DNA from: a virus
IMG/VR virus record: IMGVR_UViG_3300009103_000042
Span: 1-54,561 of that record
DNA: 54,561 nt
Reading direction: 5' to 3' (one strand)
Position numbers and translations under genes: made by a program. This document shows positions 1 through 7,432 of the stretch, in pieces. Under the pieces are notes generated by a model, which saw nothing but the letters and a program-made list of their open reading frames with translations, did no database searches and had not been told where the DNA came from. Each line of letters opens with the position of its first letter. Positions within the stretch are counted from its first letter, which is position 1.

Positions 1-797
1 AATTTCCAGTAGATACTGAGAAATATCCAAATGTATTTGGACATCATTGTACATCTAAATTTAAACCTACTGATGAAGAGATTAAAGACTTTGAGCAGAT
101 ATTTGGACATAAATTTCAACAATTTCCTCTTAAAGTTATAGCCAGGTTGCAAACAGATAAAGTAGATGTTCTTATAATAAATAACAAAATAGAGTATGGT
201 GATATAGGAGATTATTTAGATAATAATCCAATATCTTACAACAATCATGCTCACATAACTCTGGCTACAGCAGAAGGAATAAAGCCTTTTGAATCTAATA
301 AAGAAATTTTAGCAAATGTTTCAACTTTAGCATTAGAATATATAGACAGTTTAGATTCATATCCAGGATTATATACCTCTAATAATAAAGCTAAGAAGTT
401 AGGACAAGCAGTTATAGTAGATATAGATAGGACTCTTTGTAATATTACTGAGAATGGTAGAAGTCCTTATGATTGGGATAGAGTAGCTGAAGATGAGCCT
501 ATAGAAGCTATGTGCCAATTAGTTAGAAATATACATAAGAAATATCATATTGTTTTATTAACTGGGAGGAGTGAAGATGCAAGAGAAGGAACAGAGGACT
601 GGTTAAGAGATAACTTCATAGATTATGATAAACTTCTAATGAAAGCTTCTGGTAGTTATGAGAAAAGCACACTTACCAAGTATGAGTCTTATGTCAATGA
701 CATTAAAGATGAGTATGATGTAGCATTTGCTATAGATGATGACCAGAGAGTAGTAGACATGTGGTCAGAGAATGGCATACTGTGCTTAAAAGTTTAA
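1..797 (+). CDS. RNA end-healing enzyme: 2H phosphoesterase (CPDase) + Pnkp-like 3'-phosphatase, 5'-truncated
   Basis: The reading frame is open from base 3, so the N-terminus lies outside the window; the TTG at 147 is internal and not a start. The N-terminal part has two His motifs of 2H/LigT-type cyclic phosphodiesterases, HCTSKF (about nt 45-62) and HITLA (about nt 258-272), as in the CPD domain of fungal tRNA ligase. The C-terminal half is a HAD phosphatase of the T4 polynucleotide-kinase 3'-phosphatase type: DIDRTL near nt 420, then SPYDWDRV, LLTGRSEDAREGTEDWL and IDDDQRVVDMW. Together these would open 2',3'-cyclic phosphates and remove 3'-phosphates on broken RNA, probably tRNA cut by host anticodon nucleases (inference). 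A kinase or ligase domain could sit upstream. The stop is followed by a structured non-coding stretch. Confidence 0.8.
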   Translation, partial: FPVDTEKYPNVFGHHCTSKFKPTDEEIKDFEQIFGHKFQQFPLKVIARLQTDKVDVLIINNKIEYGDIGDYLDNNPISYNNHAHITLATAEGIKPFESNKEILANVSTLALEYIDSLDSYPGLYTSNNKAKKLGQAVIVDIDRTLCNITENGRSPYDWDRVAEDEPIEAMCQLVRNIHKKYHIVLLTGRSEDAREGTEDWLRDNFIDYDKLLMKASGSYEKSTLTKYESYVNDIKDEYDVAFAIDDDQRVVDMWSENGILCLKV

Positions 798-826
798 ATC
801 AAGATTTTCTTTTCATTAAATTATTT

Positions 827-894
827 ATCCATACCTAAACTGGGAATAGGTTGAGTCATCTGAAATAACGATGAGACAAAACAATATTATGGAT
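827..894 (+). ncRNA. Potential three-way-junction RNA
   Basis: Between two genes, ATCCATA (827-833) can pair with TATGGAT (888-894). This encloses two small hairpins, CCTA/TAGG (834-837 with 847-850) and TCATC/GATGA (856-860 with 870-874). Downstream, ACACTG (910-915) can pair with CAGTGT (931-936) just before a terminator hairpin, so the layout resembles a leader or cis-regulatory RNA. No known riboswitch family was recognised. The pairings were found by eye and no energy was calculated. Confidence 0.35.
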
Positions 895-932
895 TTAAAA
901 ATGATGTGCACACTGCAGTGAAAAGTATTCCA

Positions 933-976
933 GTGTCCAAGGGTGATCTCTAGTCTCTCACACCCTTGGCACTTTT
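933..976 (+). terminator. Rho-independent terminator
   Basis: CCAAGGGTG (937-945) and CACCCTTGG (961-969) form a perfect 9-bp stem. GTG (933-935) and CAC (970-972 region) can extend it across a bulged T. A short T-rich run follows. It would end transcription from the RNA-repair gene, or attenuate the zinc-ribbon gene that starts at 1021. Confidence 0.6.
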
Positions 977-1020
977 ATAATATAGCTAAATCAATTAATA
1001 ACATTTAAAACTGGGAAATT

Positions 1021-1245
1021 ATGTCTTATGAAAGCCAAAATTGTCTTTACTGTAGTAAAGAATTAGAAGTAAAGGATGCTGAAGATGTCTCATTAGGTAT
1101 ATGCTATTGTGAAGACTGTGATAAAACTTATGAACTTGAATGGGATATTGCTTGGAATGGTACTGATGAATACCATTATTGGTGGTTGACAGAGGTAAAA
1201 CATCAAGTTTTTAAGAAAGATGGAAAAATTATTAACTCAAAATAA
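1021..1245 (+). CDS. Small zinc-ribbon protein (74 aa)
   Basis: This short acidic protein carries two CxxC pairs, CLYC (residues 8-11) and CEDC (30-33), spaced as a four-cysteine zinc ribbon. A Trp-rich second half contains WDIAWNG and YHYWWL. No enzymatic domain is visible. The ATG follows an A/T-rich region after the terminator at 933-976, and the next gene starts 6 nt after the stop, so the two are probably co-transcribed. Such phage zinc ribbons often bind nucleic acid or host polymerase, but nothing here shows which. Confidence 0.7.
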   Translation: MSYESQNCLYCSKELEVKDAEDVSLGICYCEDCDKTYELEWDIAWNGTDEYHYWWLTEVKHQVFKKDGKIINSK

Positions 1246-1251
1246 GAAATC

Positions 1252-2574
1252 ATGACGGGAAAATTAAAAATAAATGAAATTATATTAAATAAATGTGGTT
1301 TTGAAAAATATGAGGAACTATTAAAGCTACCTTATGAAGATCAGGTATTTAGATATTATTCTGAAAATTTTGGGAGAGGATTAAATATTTCTAAAATAGT
1401 AGAATCAGATGATAAAGTATATTTATCTAATTGTTATTATACTATATACTTAGGTAGTAAATCTTTATATATTAAAAAGACTTCTTTTGATGGAATAACT
1501 TATAATAAAAAGGGATCTTCTACTAAAAGAGCTAAAATATGGAAAGGAGCCAAGTTAGGAGAAGTAAATAATTATCATGACTTCTTCGAACATATGAAAT
1601 GCGAATGGTTTACTCAAATGCCTGTAATATGTCTTGATTATATAACAACAGGTATGTTAGGTAATATTTTATCCAAAAATATTTCAAATCCAAGAGAGTT
1701 CTTTCGTTATTACATAAAGAGATGTATTAGACTAGATATATCTCCTGAATTATTATATCAAGCTATTAAATGTATTGCGGATTCTCCTGAATGGGTTGAT
1801 GATTCAGACTTTTATGAGAAGATAATTAGAAAATATGACAGTAAAAGACTGATTGAGAATGATGGATTTACTGCAAGTTACCTTTATAATTCTTTTAAAA
1901 GTAAAGGTACCTTTTTATGGTGGTTAAGAGTGGCTAAAAATCCTAATATTTTCTTAAGTCAAATTATAAATGGAGCAGAGTTTCTACATTATAAGGATAT
2001 AGATGATATAGTAAGACAGGCAAATGTGTTATGTAAGAAAATTGATTATGATTGGTCTCCTGCTAGATTTAAGGAAGTTCATAAAGAATGGACTGATATA
2101 ATTATTATGAAAAATAAGGATACTATTCCTGATGTTGATTATAATTATAAAGGACTCCCTGATCTTCCTAAAAATTGGAAATTGATAAAGAATGATAAAG
2201 AATTATATGAAGAAGGAGCTATTATGCGTCATTGTGTTTATCAAAGATCCCCTCTTGTAGTTACAGGGTTCTCTTTTATTATTCATGTTTGTTATGAAGG
2301 TGAAAAAAGTGTATTTCCTATGTCTAATAATATTAAGGCTGCTGAATACACTGTAGAAGTAGGACACAAAGATCTTTACGGAATAGAATTTAAAGTGGTA
2401 GATATAAGAGGGAAGTATAATGAAACTGCATCTAATGATGTGTATGAACATGTTTCAAGTATTATTGATAAAGAAACTAACAAGAACTTTTTCATAAATA
2501 ATTATAGAGAATTGTCTATTAAAGATAAGGATAAAGAGGTTGATACATACGTAAATTATAATGATTATGCATAA
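1252..2574 (+). CDS. PcfJ-like protein
   Basis: This 440-aa protein has a C-terminal third that fits the PcfJ-like family, known from conjugative plasmids and many phages of Firmicutes and Bacteroidetes. The match includes GAIMRHCVYQ (about residues 322-331), a following strand-rich stretch with EYTVEV, and VDIRGKYNETAS near residue 383. The N-terminal two thirds are helical and lack a recognised domain. The biochemical role of the family is not known. The stop overlaps the start of the next gene by 14 nt, which indicates translational coupling. The family call rests on remembered consensus, not on a search. Confidence 0.65.
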   Translation: MTGKLKINEIILNKCGFEKYEELLKLPYEDQVFRYYSENFGRGLNISKIVESDDKVYLSNCYYTIYLGSKSLYIKKTSFDGITYNKKGSSTKRAKIWKGAKLGEVNNYHDFFEHMKCEWFTQMPVICLDYITTGMLGNILSKNISNPREFFRYYIKRCIRLDISPELLYQAIKCIADSPEWVDDSDFYEKIIRKYDSKRLIENDGFTASYLYNSFKSKGTFLWWLRVAKNPNIFLSQIINGAEFLHYKDIDDIVRQANVLCKKIDYDWSPARFKEVHKEWTDIIIMKNKDTIPDVDYNYKGLPDLPKNWKLIKNDKELYEEGAIMRHCVYQRSPLVVTGFSFIIHVCYEGEKSVFPMSNNIKAAEYTVEVGHKDLYGIEFKVVDIRGKYNETASNDVYEHVSSIIDKETNKNFFINNYRELSIKDKDKEVDTYVNYNDYA

Positions 2575-2815
2575 TACTTTAAAATGTCATTTTCCTATAT
2601 TAATCACTATAGACACTTTACAAAAAGTAAAGAATTCAAGAAGAGTGATTGCAAAAGTCCATAAAGATCTATATGAAGAATGGAAGCTATCCCCATGTAA
2701 AAATGCGGATGCTTCTTACTTCTTCAGAGAGATGTCTCATTTACAAGAAGAATTAAACTATTTAAAAGAAGTTGAGGAAGACGCTAAATTATTACTAATA
2801 ACACAATTAAATTAA
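2561..2815 (+). CDS. Small helical protein
   Basis: This 84-aa product was not recognised. An alternative ATG lies two codons in, at 2567. The C-terminal half has a heptad-like helix with repeated Glu and Leu (residues 58-82), suggesting a coiled coil or helical bundle. It overlaps the end of the PcfJ-like gene and is followed 26 nt later by a membrane micropeptide. Confidence 0.6.
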   Translation: MIMHNTLKCHFPILITIDTLQKVKNSRRVIAKVHKDLYEEWKLSPCKNADASYFFREMSHLQEELNYLKEVEEDAKLLLITQLN

Positions 2816-2841
2816 TTTACTCATTAAAAAAGGAAGAGAAA

Positions 2842-2955
2842 ATGAAAAAATTATTAGAAAATATAGCGGATTATTTATTACAATTTATTATGTTAGGGCT
2901 TCTTATTATTTCAGTAATGACAATAGTGATGGCCTTTCATGTAAATATATATTAG
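2842..2955 (+). CDS. 37-aa single-pass membrane peptide
   Basis: ATG at 2842 opens a 38-codon frame ending in TAG at 2953-2955, preceded by a purine-rich AGGAAGAG. After the basic start MKKLLENIADYLLQF, a hydrophobic stretch (about residues 15-33, with IMLGLLIISVM) is long enough to span a membrane. It sits between a coding gene and a hairpin terminator, in line with the upstream operon. The function is unknown; small phage membrane peptides can be holin-like or host-directed inhibitors. Confidence 0.5.
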   Translation: MKKLLENIADYLLQFIMLGLLIISVMTIVMAFHVNIY

Positions 2956-2978
2956 GGAAAAGTCGACTATCCCTATTG

Positions 2979-3020
2979 GTAACCTCCCAAGCTCCAAAGG
3001 GGAGGGGGGTTACTTATTTT
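2979..3020 (+). terminator. Rho-independent terminator
   Basis: GTAACCTCCC (2979-2988) pairs with GGGGGGTTAC (3004-3013) with one G-T pair, followed by TTATTTTAT. It closes the 1021-2955 gene group. A smaller hairpin, AGGGA/TCCCT (2954-2974), lies just before it with the palindrome AGTCGACT in its loop. Confidence 0.65.
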
Positions 3021-3033
3021 ATAATATAAATTG

Positions 3034-3234
3034 AGTGGAACTGGCGAAAAGTTCACTTGTAAGTACATTCAAGGAAATGTACCTCTTCAATGTAAGAGAT
3101 AGTGTGAGGACACTCACTTATGCGATGGTATAAGCTATACACTCAGACGCCTGTAGAAGCACCAATTAAGAAAGGAGTAGGCAGAGAATTAATTTAACCG
3201 ATAGGTTTCATTTTTAGGGCCTCTGCTGAAACTT
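3034..3234 (+). ncRNA. Structured non-coding RNA region with H-type pseudoknot
   Basis: No gene occupies 2956-3412. Reading left to right, the stretch holds AGTG(g)AAC/GTTCACT (3034-3041 with 3051-3057), a perfect 7-bp hairpin GTACATT/AATGTAC (3063-3069 with 3076-3082), GTGAG/CTCAC near 3103-3118, and GTATA/TATAC (3128-3140). It then has interlocked stems: GCAGAG (3181-3186) with CTCTGC (3221-3226), and AGGTTTCA (3203-3210) with TGAAACTT (3227-3234). The last pair crosses the first and stacks directly on it, the geometry of an H-type pseudoknot. No known RNA family was recognised; a group I intron core was looked for and not found. Confidence 0.5.
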
Positions 3235-3280
3235 TCTTTTACAATTGTTTAAAGACATTAAGAGCATTAAAGACATTTTC

Positions 3281-3374
3281 ACACCTTTCAGTTAAACTAT
3301 GTTTATCCAATAAGGTAATTAATTAGATTATTATAGCTAGATTCCCGTCCTATGGTTACATCTAAGAAAGGTGT
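3281..3374 (+). ncRNA. Second structured RNA, closed by 9-bp long-range stem
   Basis: ACACCTTTC (3281-3289) is perfectly complementary to GAAAGGTGT (3366-3374), closing a 94-nt element. Inside it, TAGAT near 3339-3343 can pair with ATCTA near 3360-3364. It lies just upstream of the 54-aa gene at 3413 and could be its leader, or a separate RNA from the pseudoknot region. The remaining bases (3235-3280) show only a short direct repeat, AAAGACATT, at about 3250 and 3268. Confidence 0.4.
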
Positions 3375-3412
3375 TATAGACATTAATTATAATTTTAATT
3401 AAACTTAATAAA

Positions 3413-3577
3413 ATGAAAATTGATCTTACAAAAAAGGGACCAATAAAGGCTATTGGTGATCCTACACAACAAGAATTTAATGAAAAAGAATTATTTAAAA
3501 ATTATGAAGAATTTTTACAAATATCATTATATCCTAGTATAATGGAAATGATAAATAAAAGCAAATTAGAGAATTAG
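3413..3577 (+). CDS. 54-aa hypothetical protein
   Basis: ATG at 3413, after AATAAA, opens a frame ending in TAG at 3575-3577. The product starts MKIDLTKKGPIKAIGDPTQQ and continues as a charged helix rich in Glu, Phe and Lys. No domain was recognised. Reality is supported by clean start context, coding-like codon use, and its placement between two structured non-coding stretches. It is transcribed toward the acidic protein at 3778. Confidence 0.5.
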   Translation: MKIDLTKKGPIKAIGDPTQQEFNEKELFKNYEEFLQISLYPSIMEMINKSKLEN

Positions 3578-3590
3578 TTTATTGGTTTTA

Positions 3591-3656
3591 GTATGGTTCA
3601 CAATAAACTTAAGGGCAAGGTATGGTTAATCCTTGCCCTGCTTAATGCTACCATGT
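3591..3656 (+). ncRNA. Two-stem hairpin in intergenic leader
   Basis: AGGGCAAGG (3612-3620) and CCTTGCCCT (3631-3639) form a perfect 9-bp stem with a 10-nt loop. An outer ATGGT/ACCAT stem (3593-3597 with 3650-3654), plus two wobble pairs, encloses it. No T-run follows, so it is not an ordinary terminator. It could be a leader of the 3778 gene or an mRNA 3' end. Confidence 0.4.
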
Positions 3657-3777
3657 TCAAGTTGTACAGCTAAAAATATAATCTGTAGCTGGTTAACTAT
3701 TAACATGCAGGTCACAAGTCCTGATAAATGCAGAGTGGGCAAATTAACATTAATTATTAAAAATAATTTAAAATAAC

Positions 3778-4329
3778 ATGAAAACTACAGTAAAAACATT
3801 GGTTAAAGGAGATACTCTACTTGTTTCCGCTAAAGGAGTGAAAGGTGGAAAAGTTCAATTAGAGTTCGCTGAGCATGTAACAAATCCTTATGCTTCAGCA
3901 AGTAATTCATTAGTATCTGCATTAAACAGATCTGATGATAGATTTTCTTCTAGACCAAGGAGAGCATGGATTTCAGGAGAAAAAGTAGATATAGAAGATC
4001 TACTAGGAATTAAGCTTTCTTCAATGGAAGAAGGAGATATAAAAGAACTTAATATATTAAACCCTAAAATTAAGGGACAAAAAGTTCGAGTTCAGATTAA
4101 TGAGACTACTGAACCAGATTCATATCAACAAGATAACATTGAAGATACTGCTAAAAGAGCAGGTGCAGAAGGAGATTTCATTTTCTATAAGGGTGATCAT
4201 ATTTTCAGCAATCCAAGTGCTGTAATAGGTGAGCCTAATCATGTATTTCTACCAGGAGATACTGATGAGACAGAAAGTGCAAGCTCTAGTGAAGCTGCAT
4301 ATGAAGCTCCAGAAGAGCTAACTGCGTAA
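3778..4329 (+). CDS. Acidic-tailed hypothetical protein (183 aa)
   Basis: The N-terminal half is strand-rich (residues 1-110, with TLLVSAKGVKGGKVQLEF and KVRVQINE). The last 30 residues are a Ser/Glu/Asp-rich disordered tail. This OB-like or beta-barrel plus acidic-tail layout is seen in phage ssDNA-binding proteins, but no signature was found and another SSB-like protein exists at 14202. A strong terminator follows directly and structured RNA precedes it, so the gene may be its own, highly expressed unit (inference). The stop codon lies in a perfect inverted repeat, GCGTAAT/ATTACGC (4324-4338). Confidence 0.6.
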   Translation: MKTTVKTLVKGDTLLVSAKGVKGGKVQLEFAEHVTNPYASASNSLVSALNRSDDRFSSRPRRAWISGEKVDIEDLLGIKLSSMEEGDIKELNILNPKIKGQKVRVQINETTEPDSYQQDNIEDTAKRAGAEGDFIFYKGDHIFSNPSAVIGEPNHVFLPGDTDETESASSSEAAYEAPEELTA

Positions 4330-4349
4330 TTATTACGCGTATAATTAAT

Positions 4350-4391
4350 AAGAATAAGGGTAATCGAGAGGTTACCTTTATTCTTTTTTTT
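4350..4391 (+). terminator. Strong rho-independent terminator
   Basis: A 14-bp stem, 4350-4363 (AAGAATAAGGGTAA) with 4372-4385, has one G-T pair and is followed by eight T (4384-4391). It ends the transcript of the 183-aa acidic-tailed gene. Confidence 0.85.
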
Positions 4392-4413
4392 AGAATCACT
4401 TAAAAGAAATAAG

Positions 4414-4596
4414 ATGGGAATACCAAAATTAAAAATAAAGAGAGAAAGATTAAATAATTATATATTTCACTATAATCCATATAGTAAAATGTGGAATATG
4501 ATACCAAGAGATAGTCAAGTGGATTACTGGAATGGTAAATGTACTGATTGTAAAAAAGACGAAAGTTTGACAGCATTACTTAAGAAATTGTTATGA
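4414..4596 (+). CDS. 60-aa hypothetical protein with CxxC
   Basis: This small basic protein carries a single CTDC motif (about residues 44-47) and a C-terminal Leu-rich end. No family was recognised. The ATG follows AAAGAAATAAG, 23 nt after the terminator, so it starts a new gene group. Its end overlaps the start of the next gene by 4 nt. Confidence 0.55.
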   Translation: MGIPKLKIKRERLNNYIFHYNPYSKMWNMIPRDSQVDYWNGKCTDCKKDESLTALLKKLL

Positions 4597-4805
4597 AAAA
4601 TCAAATAAATCTTAATCCATTAGGAGCATTATTAATTTATATGATCCTATTAGCAACTTATTCTTTCTGTATATGGCAAACTGCCATTACTTTCTATCCA
4701 GTGCAACAAGAGATGGAAATAAATGATTGGAAGAAGAGATGTGAAAAATGCCATTGGCAATTATTAAAAGCAAATGGAGAATTAGAAAAACAAAATAGAA
4801 AATGA
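4593..4805 (+). CDS. Inner-membrane protein, possible i-spanin-like
   Basis: This 70-aa protein has one N-terminal hydrophobic segment (about residues 9-30, ALLIYMILLATYSFCIW). A short polar helix follows, rich in Glu, Lys and Gln, with CEKC near residues 51-54. The N-in topology and helical periplasmic tail resemble an inner-membrane spanin (Rz), although the tail is short. Its last 4 nt overlap a gene for a lipoprotein, the arrangement of Rz/Rz1 pairs. No endolysin gene is adjacent, so the lysis role is only a suggestion. Confidence 0.5.
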   Translation: MKNQINLNPLGALLIYMILLATYSFCIWQTAITFYPVQQEMEINDWKKRCEKCHWQLLKANGELEKQNRK

Positions 4806-5026
4806 GTAAATATATTATAATACTCTCAATATTATTTATGTCTTGCGGAAATGATAATCCTCGTAAGCAAATGGAATACAAAAAGAGAGGAAAATTAATT
4901 GAAGGAACCATGTATACTACCAACAGTGGTGCAGTTATAGAAGTAATAGATAGTTTAGAAGGACATAAAATTATACTATGGCACCGTGGTTATGGTAGTG
5001 ATATGGAAATTATAAAAATTAAATAA
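4802..5026 (+). CDS. Small lipoprotein, possible o-spanin-like
   Basis: This 74-aa product begins MSKYIIILSILFMSCGNDN. The short basic start, hydrophobic core and lipobox LFMSC (Cys15) make a signal peptidase II signal. The Gly-Asn-Asp after the Cys resembles the polar/acidic stretch that Bacteroidetes use to route lipoproteins outward. The mature part is about 60 residues of predicted beta strands. It is translationally coupled to the membrane protein upstream (ATGA overlap), suggesting a two-component envelope complex. Confidence 0.6.
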   Translation: MSKYIIILSILFMSCGNDNPRKQMEYKKRGKLIEGTMYTTNSGAVIEVIDSLEGHKIILWHRGYGSDMEIIKIK

Positions 5027-5030
5027 AATT

Positions 5031-5402
5031 ATGACTACAGAAACATTTACAAATTATTATAAAGATGATGGGTTTCATATTGAATTATGGAATGAGAATT
5101 GTTATGTAACCAGAGAAAATACTGCTAGTGTTGAAGCTTATGAATGCAGTGTAGAATGGGATTTTACAATAGAGATGAGGTCTTGGGGGGTAAAAGATAT
5201 AAGTGCTTACGCTACTAAAGTTCATTTATCAATTATGGTAGAATATTATGACAAAGATGAGAATATTCACGATGAAGAGATTGAGGTGGATTTAAAGGAC
5301 TGGAAAATAGATAGTGAAAGAGATACAGACAATGAAGGACTGTATACCTGTATAAATGTAGCTTTTGATTTTAAAGAGAAATTAATAACAGTTTATTTTT
5401 AA
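5031..5402 (+). CDS. Acidic hypothetical protein (123 aa)
   Basis: The product is Glu/Asp-rich with alternating hydrophobic and polar residues, as in an all-beta protein (for example VHLSIMVEYYD and LITVYF). No domain, signal peptide or membrane segment was recognised. It begins 5 nt after the lipoprotein gene and ends 12 nt before the DNA polymerase gene, so it probably belongs to the same transcript. Confidence 0.6.
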   Translation: MTTETFTNYYKDDGFHIELWNENCYVTRENTASVEAYECSVEWDFTIEMRSWGVKDISAYATKVHLSIMVEYYDKDENIHDEEIEVDLKDWKIDSERDTDNEGLYTCINVAFDFKEKLITVYF

Positions 5403-5413
5403 TAATTAAAAAG

Positions 5414-7423
5414 ATGATATACCTAGTAACAAATCAAAAGAATCTGTTTGGACATATAACGGCAGATATATCATTTGCAAGTTGTCAGGAATTAAGAGAT
5501 TACTTCAAGGATAAAGATGAAGTTGAGTTTGATACAGAGACTGGTGGATTTGATCCTTGGGTATGTAAGTTAATTTCTGCACAATTTGGAGATGCAAATA
5601 ATCAATTTGTAGTAGATACTGCAAGTGTAGATATAAGAGAATTCAAAGAGCTTCTTGAAACCAAGCTAATACTTATGCAAAATGCAAAGTTTGATTTGAA
5701 ATTCTTATATCACCATAGAATAATCCCTACAAAAGTTTATGATACTTTCTTAGCAGAAAGTGTCTTAAACATGGGAAAAAGACAAGTAAGAAAGTCATTA
5801 GATAAACTAGTGGCTAGATATTGTAAAGAAACAATGAGTAAGGAAGTGAGAGGTCTTATTCATAAAGAAGGTTTAAGTGTACAAGTAATTAGATATGCCG
5901 CAGGAGATGTTAAGTATTTAGGTAGAATTAAAGAACTTCAGGTTATTAAGCTAAAAGAACTAGACCTGATGCCTTCCCTTGCTCTTGACAACAAGTTTGT
6001 AAGGGTTCTGGCTTATATAGAATATTGTGGATTTAAATTAGATGCAAATAAATGGGCAACAAAAATGAAAGAAGATAGTCAACTTGTCATTAGTTGTGAA
6101 GAGAGATTAAATGAATGGGTAGTTAGCAATAATAAGAGAAAGTATATAAATTCTCAATTAGATTTGTTTAACGATAAGATAACTTGTAAAATAAACTGGA
6201 ATAGTGAAAAACAAGTTATTCCTCTATTCAAAGATCTTGGCGTTAATACCAAGACTAAAGATAAGGACACTGGAAAAATGAAAGACAGTGTGGATGCAAG
6301 AGTGTTACAAACAGAAGTAAAGAAACATGAGATGGTTCCATTATATATGGAGTATAAGAAAGTCGGTAAATTAGTTTCTTCTTTTGGTGGAAGTGTTTTA
6401 AAGCAGGTTCATAGTGTGACAGGTAGAATCCACACTACATATAAGCAAATATTAGATACTGGTAGAATGTCCTGTGGGGGTAAAAATAGAAGTACTAGTC
6501 CTCCAACAGAATATGTAAATCTGCAACAGATTCCCAGGGATTCAAGGCATAGAGAATGTTTCATTGCTGAGGATGACTGTGTTTTAATTGTAGCAGATTA
6601 TGCAGGACAGGAATCAGTAGTATTTGCTAACAAATGTAAGGATAAAGATATCCTTAAATTTTATCAGGAAGGATTAGGAGATATGCATTCATTTGTAGCT
6701 TCTAAGATATATCCTGAATTAGAGGGATTGGAATTAGATAGAATTAAGAAAGAGTTTAAAAGAGAAAGACAAAACGCTAAAGCTGCTGGATTTGCAATTC
6801 AGTATGGTGGTGTAGGAGCTACAATAGCAAATAACTTAGGGTTGCCTATAGAAGAAGGTGATAAGATATATGATGCTTACTTTAAAGCATTCCCAGGAGT
6901 TAAGAGCTATTTTGTAACCTGTAAAGCAGATGCACTAGCAAAGGGGTATATATTATTAAATAATATATCTAACAGAAAGTCTTTTATTGAGTTCTTTGAT
7001 GACTATCTAAAGCTTAAAGAAAGAATGGATGCTCCCGGATTCTGGGATGAGTATAAAGCTCATAAGAGAGCTAACTCCGCAAAGTTCATTACTGAGTATA
7101 AACCATTAGTTAGAGATTATTTTAAGAAGAAGGGTATGATAGAGAGAAAGTCTCTTAATTATCCTGTTCAAGGTACTTCTGCAGAGATAACTAAATTTGG
7201 AGGAGTCCTCTTTTTTAATTATCTTGAAGCTAACAATCTCCTTTTTAAAGATGTAAGAATTTGTAATATCATTCACGATGAAATAGTCGTAGAATGTAAG
7301 AAAGATATTGCAAGAAAAATGGCAAGTAAACTAAAGGAGTGCATGGAAAAGGCAGGAGAACCTTTCTGTCCAACTATTCCTCTTAAAGCAGAGCCTTGTA
7401 TAACTGAATTTTGGAATCATTAA
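5414..7423 (+). CDS. Family A DNA polymerase with 3'-5' exonuclease
   Basis: This 669-aa replicative polymerase is of the Pol I type found in crAss-like phages. The exonuclease domain shows FDTETGG (Exo I, D40/E42), NAKFDLKFL (Exo II, residues 90-98) and YAAGDVKYL (Exo III, near 157-165). The polymerase domain shows TGRMSCGGKN, motif A DYAGQE (about 394-399, where the usual form is DYSQIE), motif B RQNAKAAGFAIQYGG (about 452-466) and motif C IIHDEIV (about 619-625). There is no 5' nuclease domain. All metal-binding acids are present, so it should be active. It heads the replication module. Confidence 0.95.
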   Translation: MIYLVTNQKNLFGHITADISFASCQELRDYFKDKDEVEFDTETGGFDPWVCKLISAQFGDANNQFVVDTASVDIREFKELLETKLILMQNAKFDLKFLYHHRIIPTKVYDTFLAESVLNMGKRQVRKSLDKLVARYCKETMSKEVRGLIHKEGLSVQVIRYAAGDVKYLGRIKELQVIKLKELDLMPSLALDNKFVRVLAYIEYCGFKLDANKWATKMKEDSQLVISCEERLNEWVVSNNKRKYINSQLDLFNDKITCKINWNSEKQVIPLFKDLGVNTKTKDKDTGKMKDSVDARVLQTEVKKHEMVPLYMEYKKVGKLVSSFGGSVLKQVHSVTGRIHTTYKQILDTGRMSCGGKNRSTSPPTEYVNLQQIPRDSRHRECFIAEDDCVLIVADYAGQESVVFANKCKDKDILKFYQEGLGDMHSFVASKIYPELEGLELDRIKKEFKRERQNAKAAGFAIQYGGVGATIANNLGLPIEEGDKIYDAYFKAFPGVKSYFVTCKADALAKGYILLNNISNRKSFIEFFDDYLKLKERMDAPGFWDEYKAHKRANSAKFITEYKPLVRDYFKKKGMIERKSLNYPVQGTSAEITKFGGVLFFNYLEANNLLFKDVRICNIIHDEIVVECKKDIARKMASKLKECMEKAGEPFCPTIPLKAEPCITEFWNH

Positions 7424-7432
7424 ATAATAAAT

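Noticed and set aside
850-885. Hammerhead ribozyme (GATGAGAC and GAAAT fragments)
   Set aside because: The CUGANGA and GAAA core elements are not in the right order or spacing relative to the stems.
2956-3412. Group I or group II intron
   Set aside because: No conserved intron core, no homing endonuclease, and no split gene on either side.
3680-3745. tRNA-like text (CTGTAGCTGGTTA followed by GGTCACAAGTCC)
   Set aside because: Fragments resemble tRNA D-loop and variable-loop sequence, but no 7-bp acceptor stem, 5-bp anticodon stem or proper T arm can be drawn.
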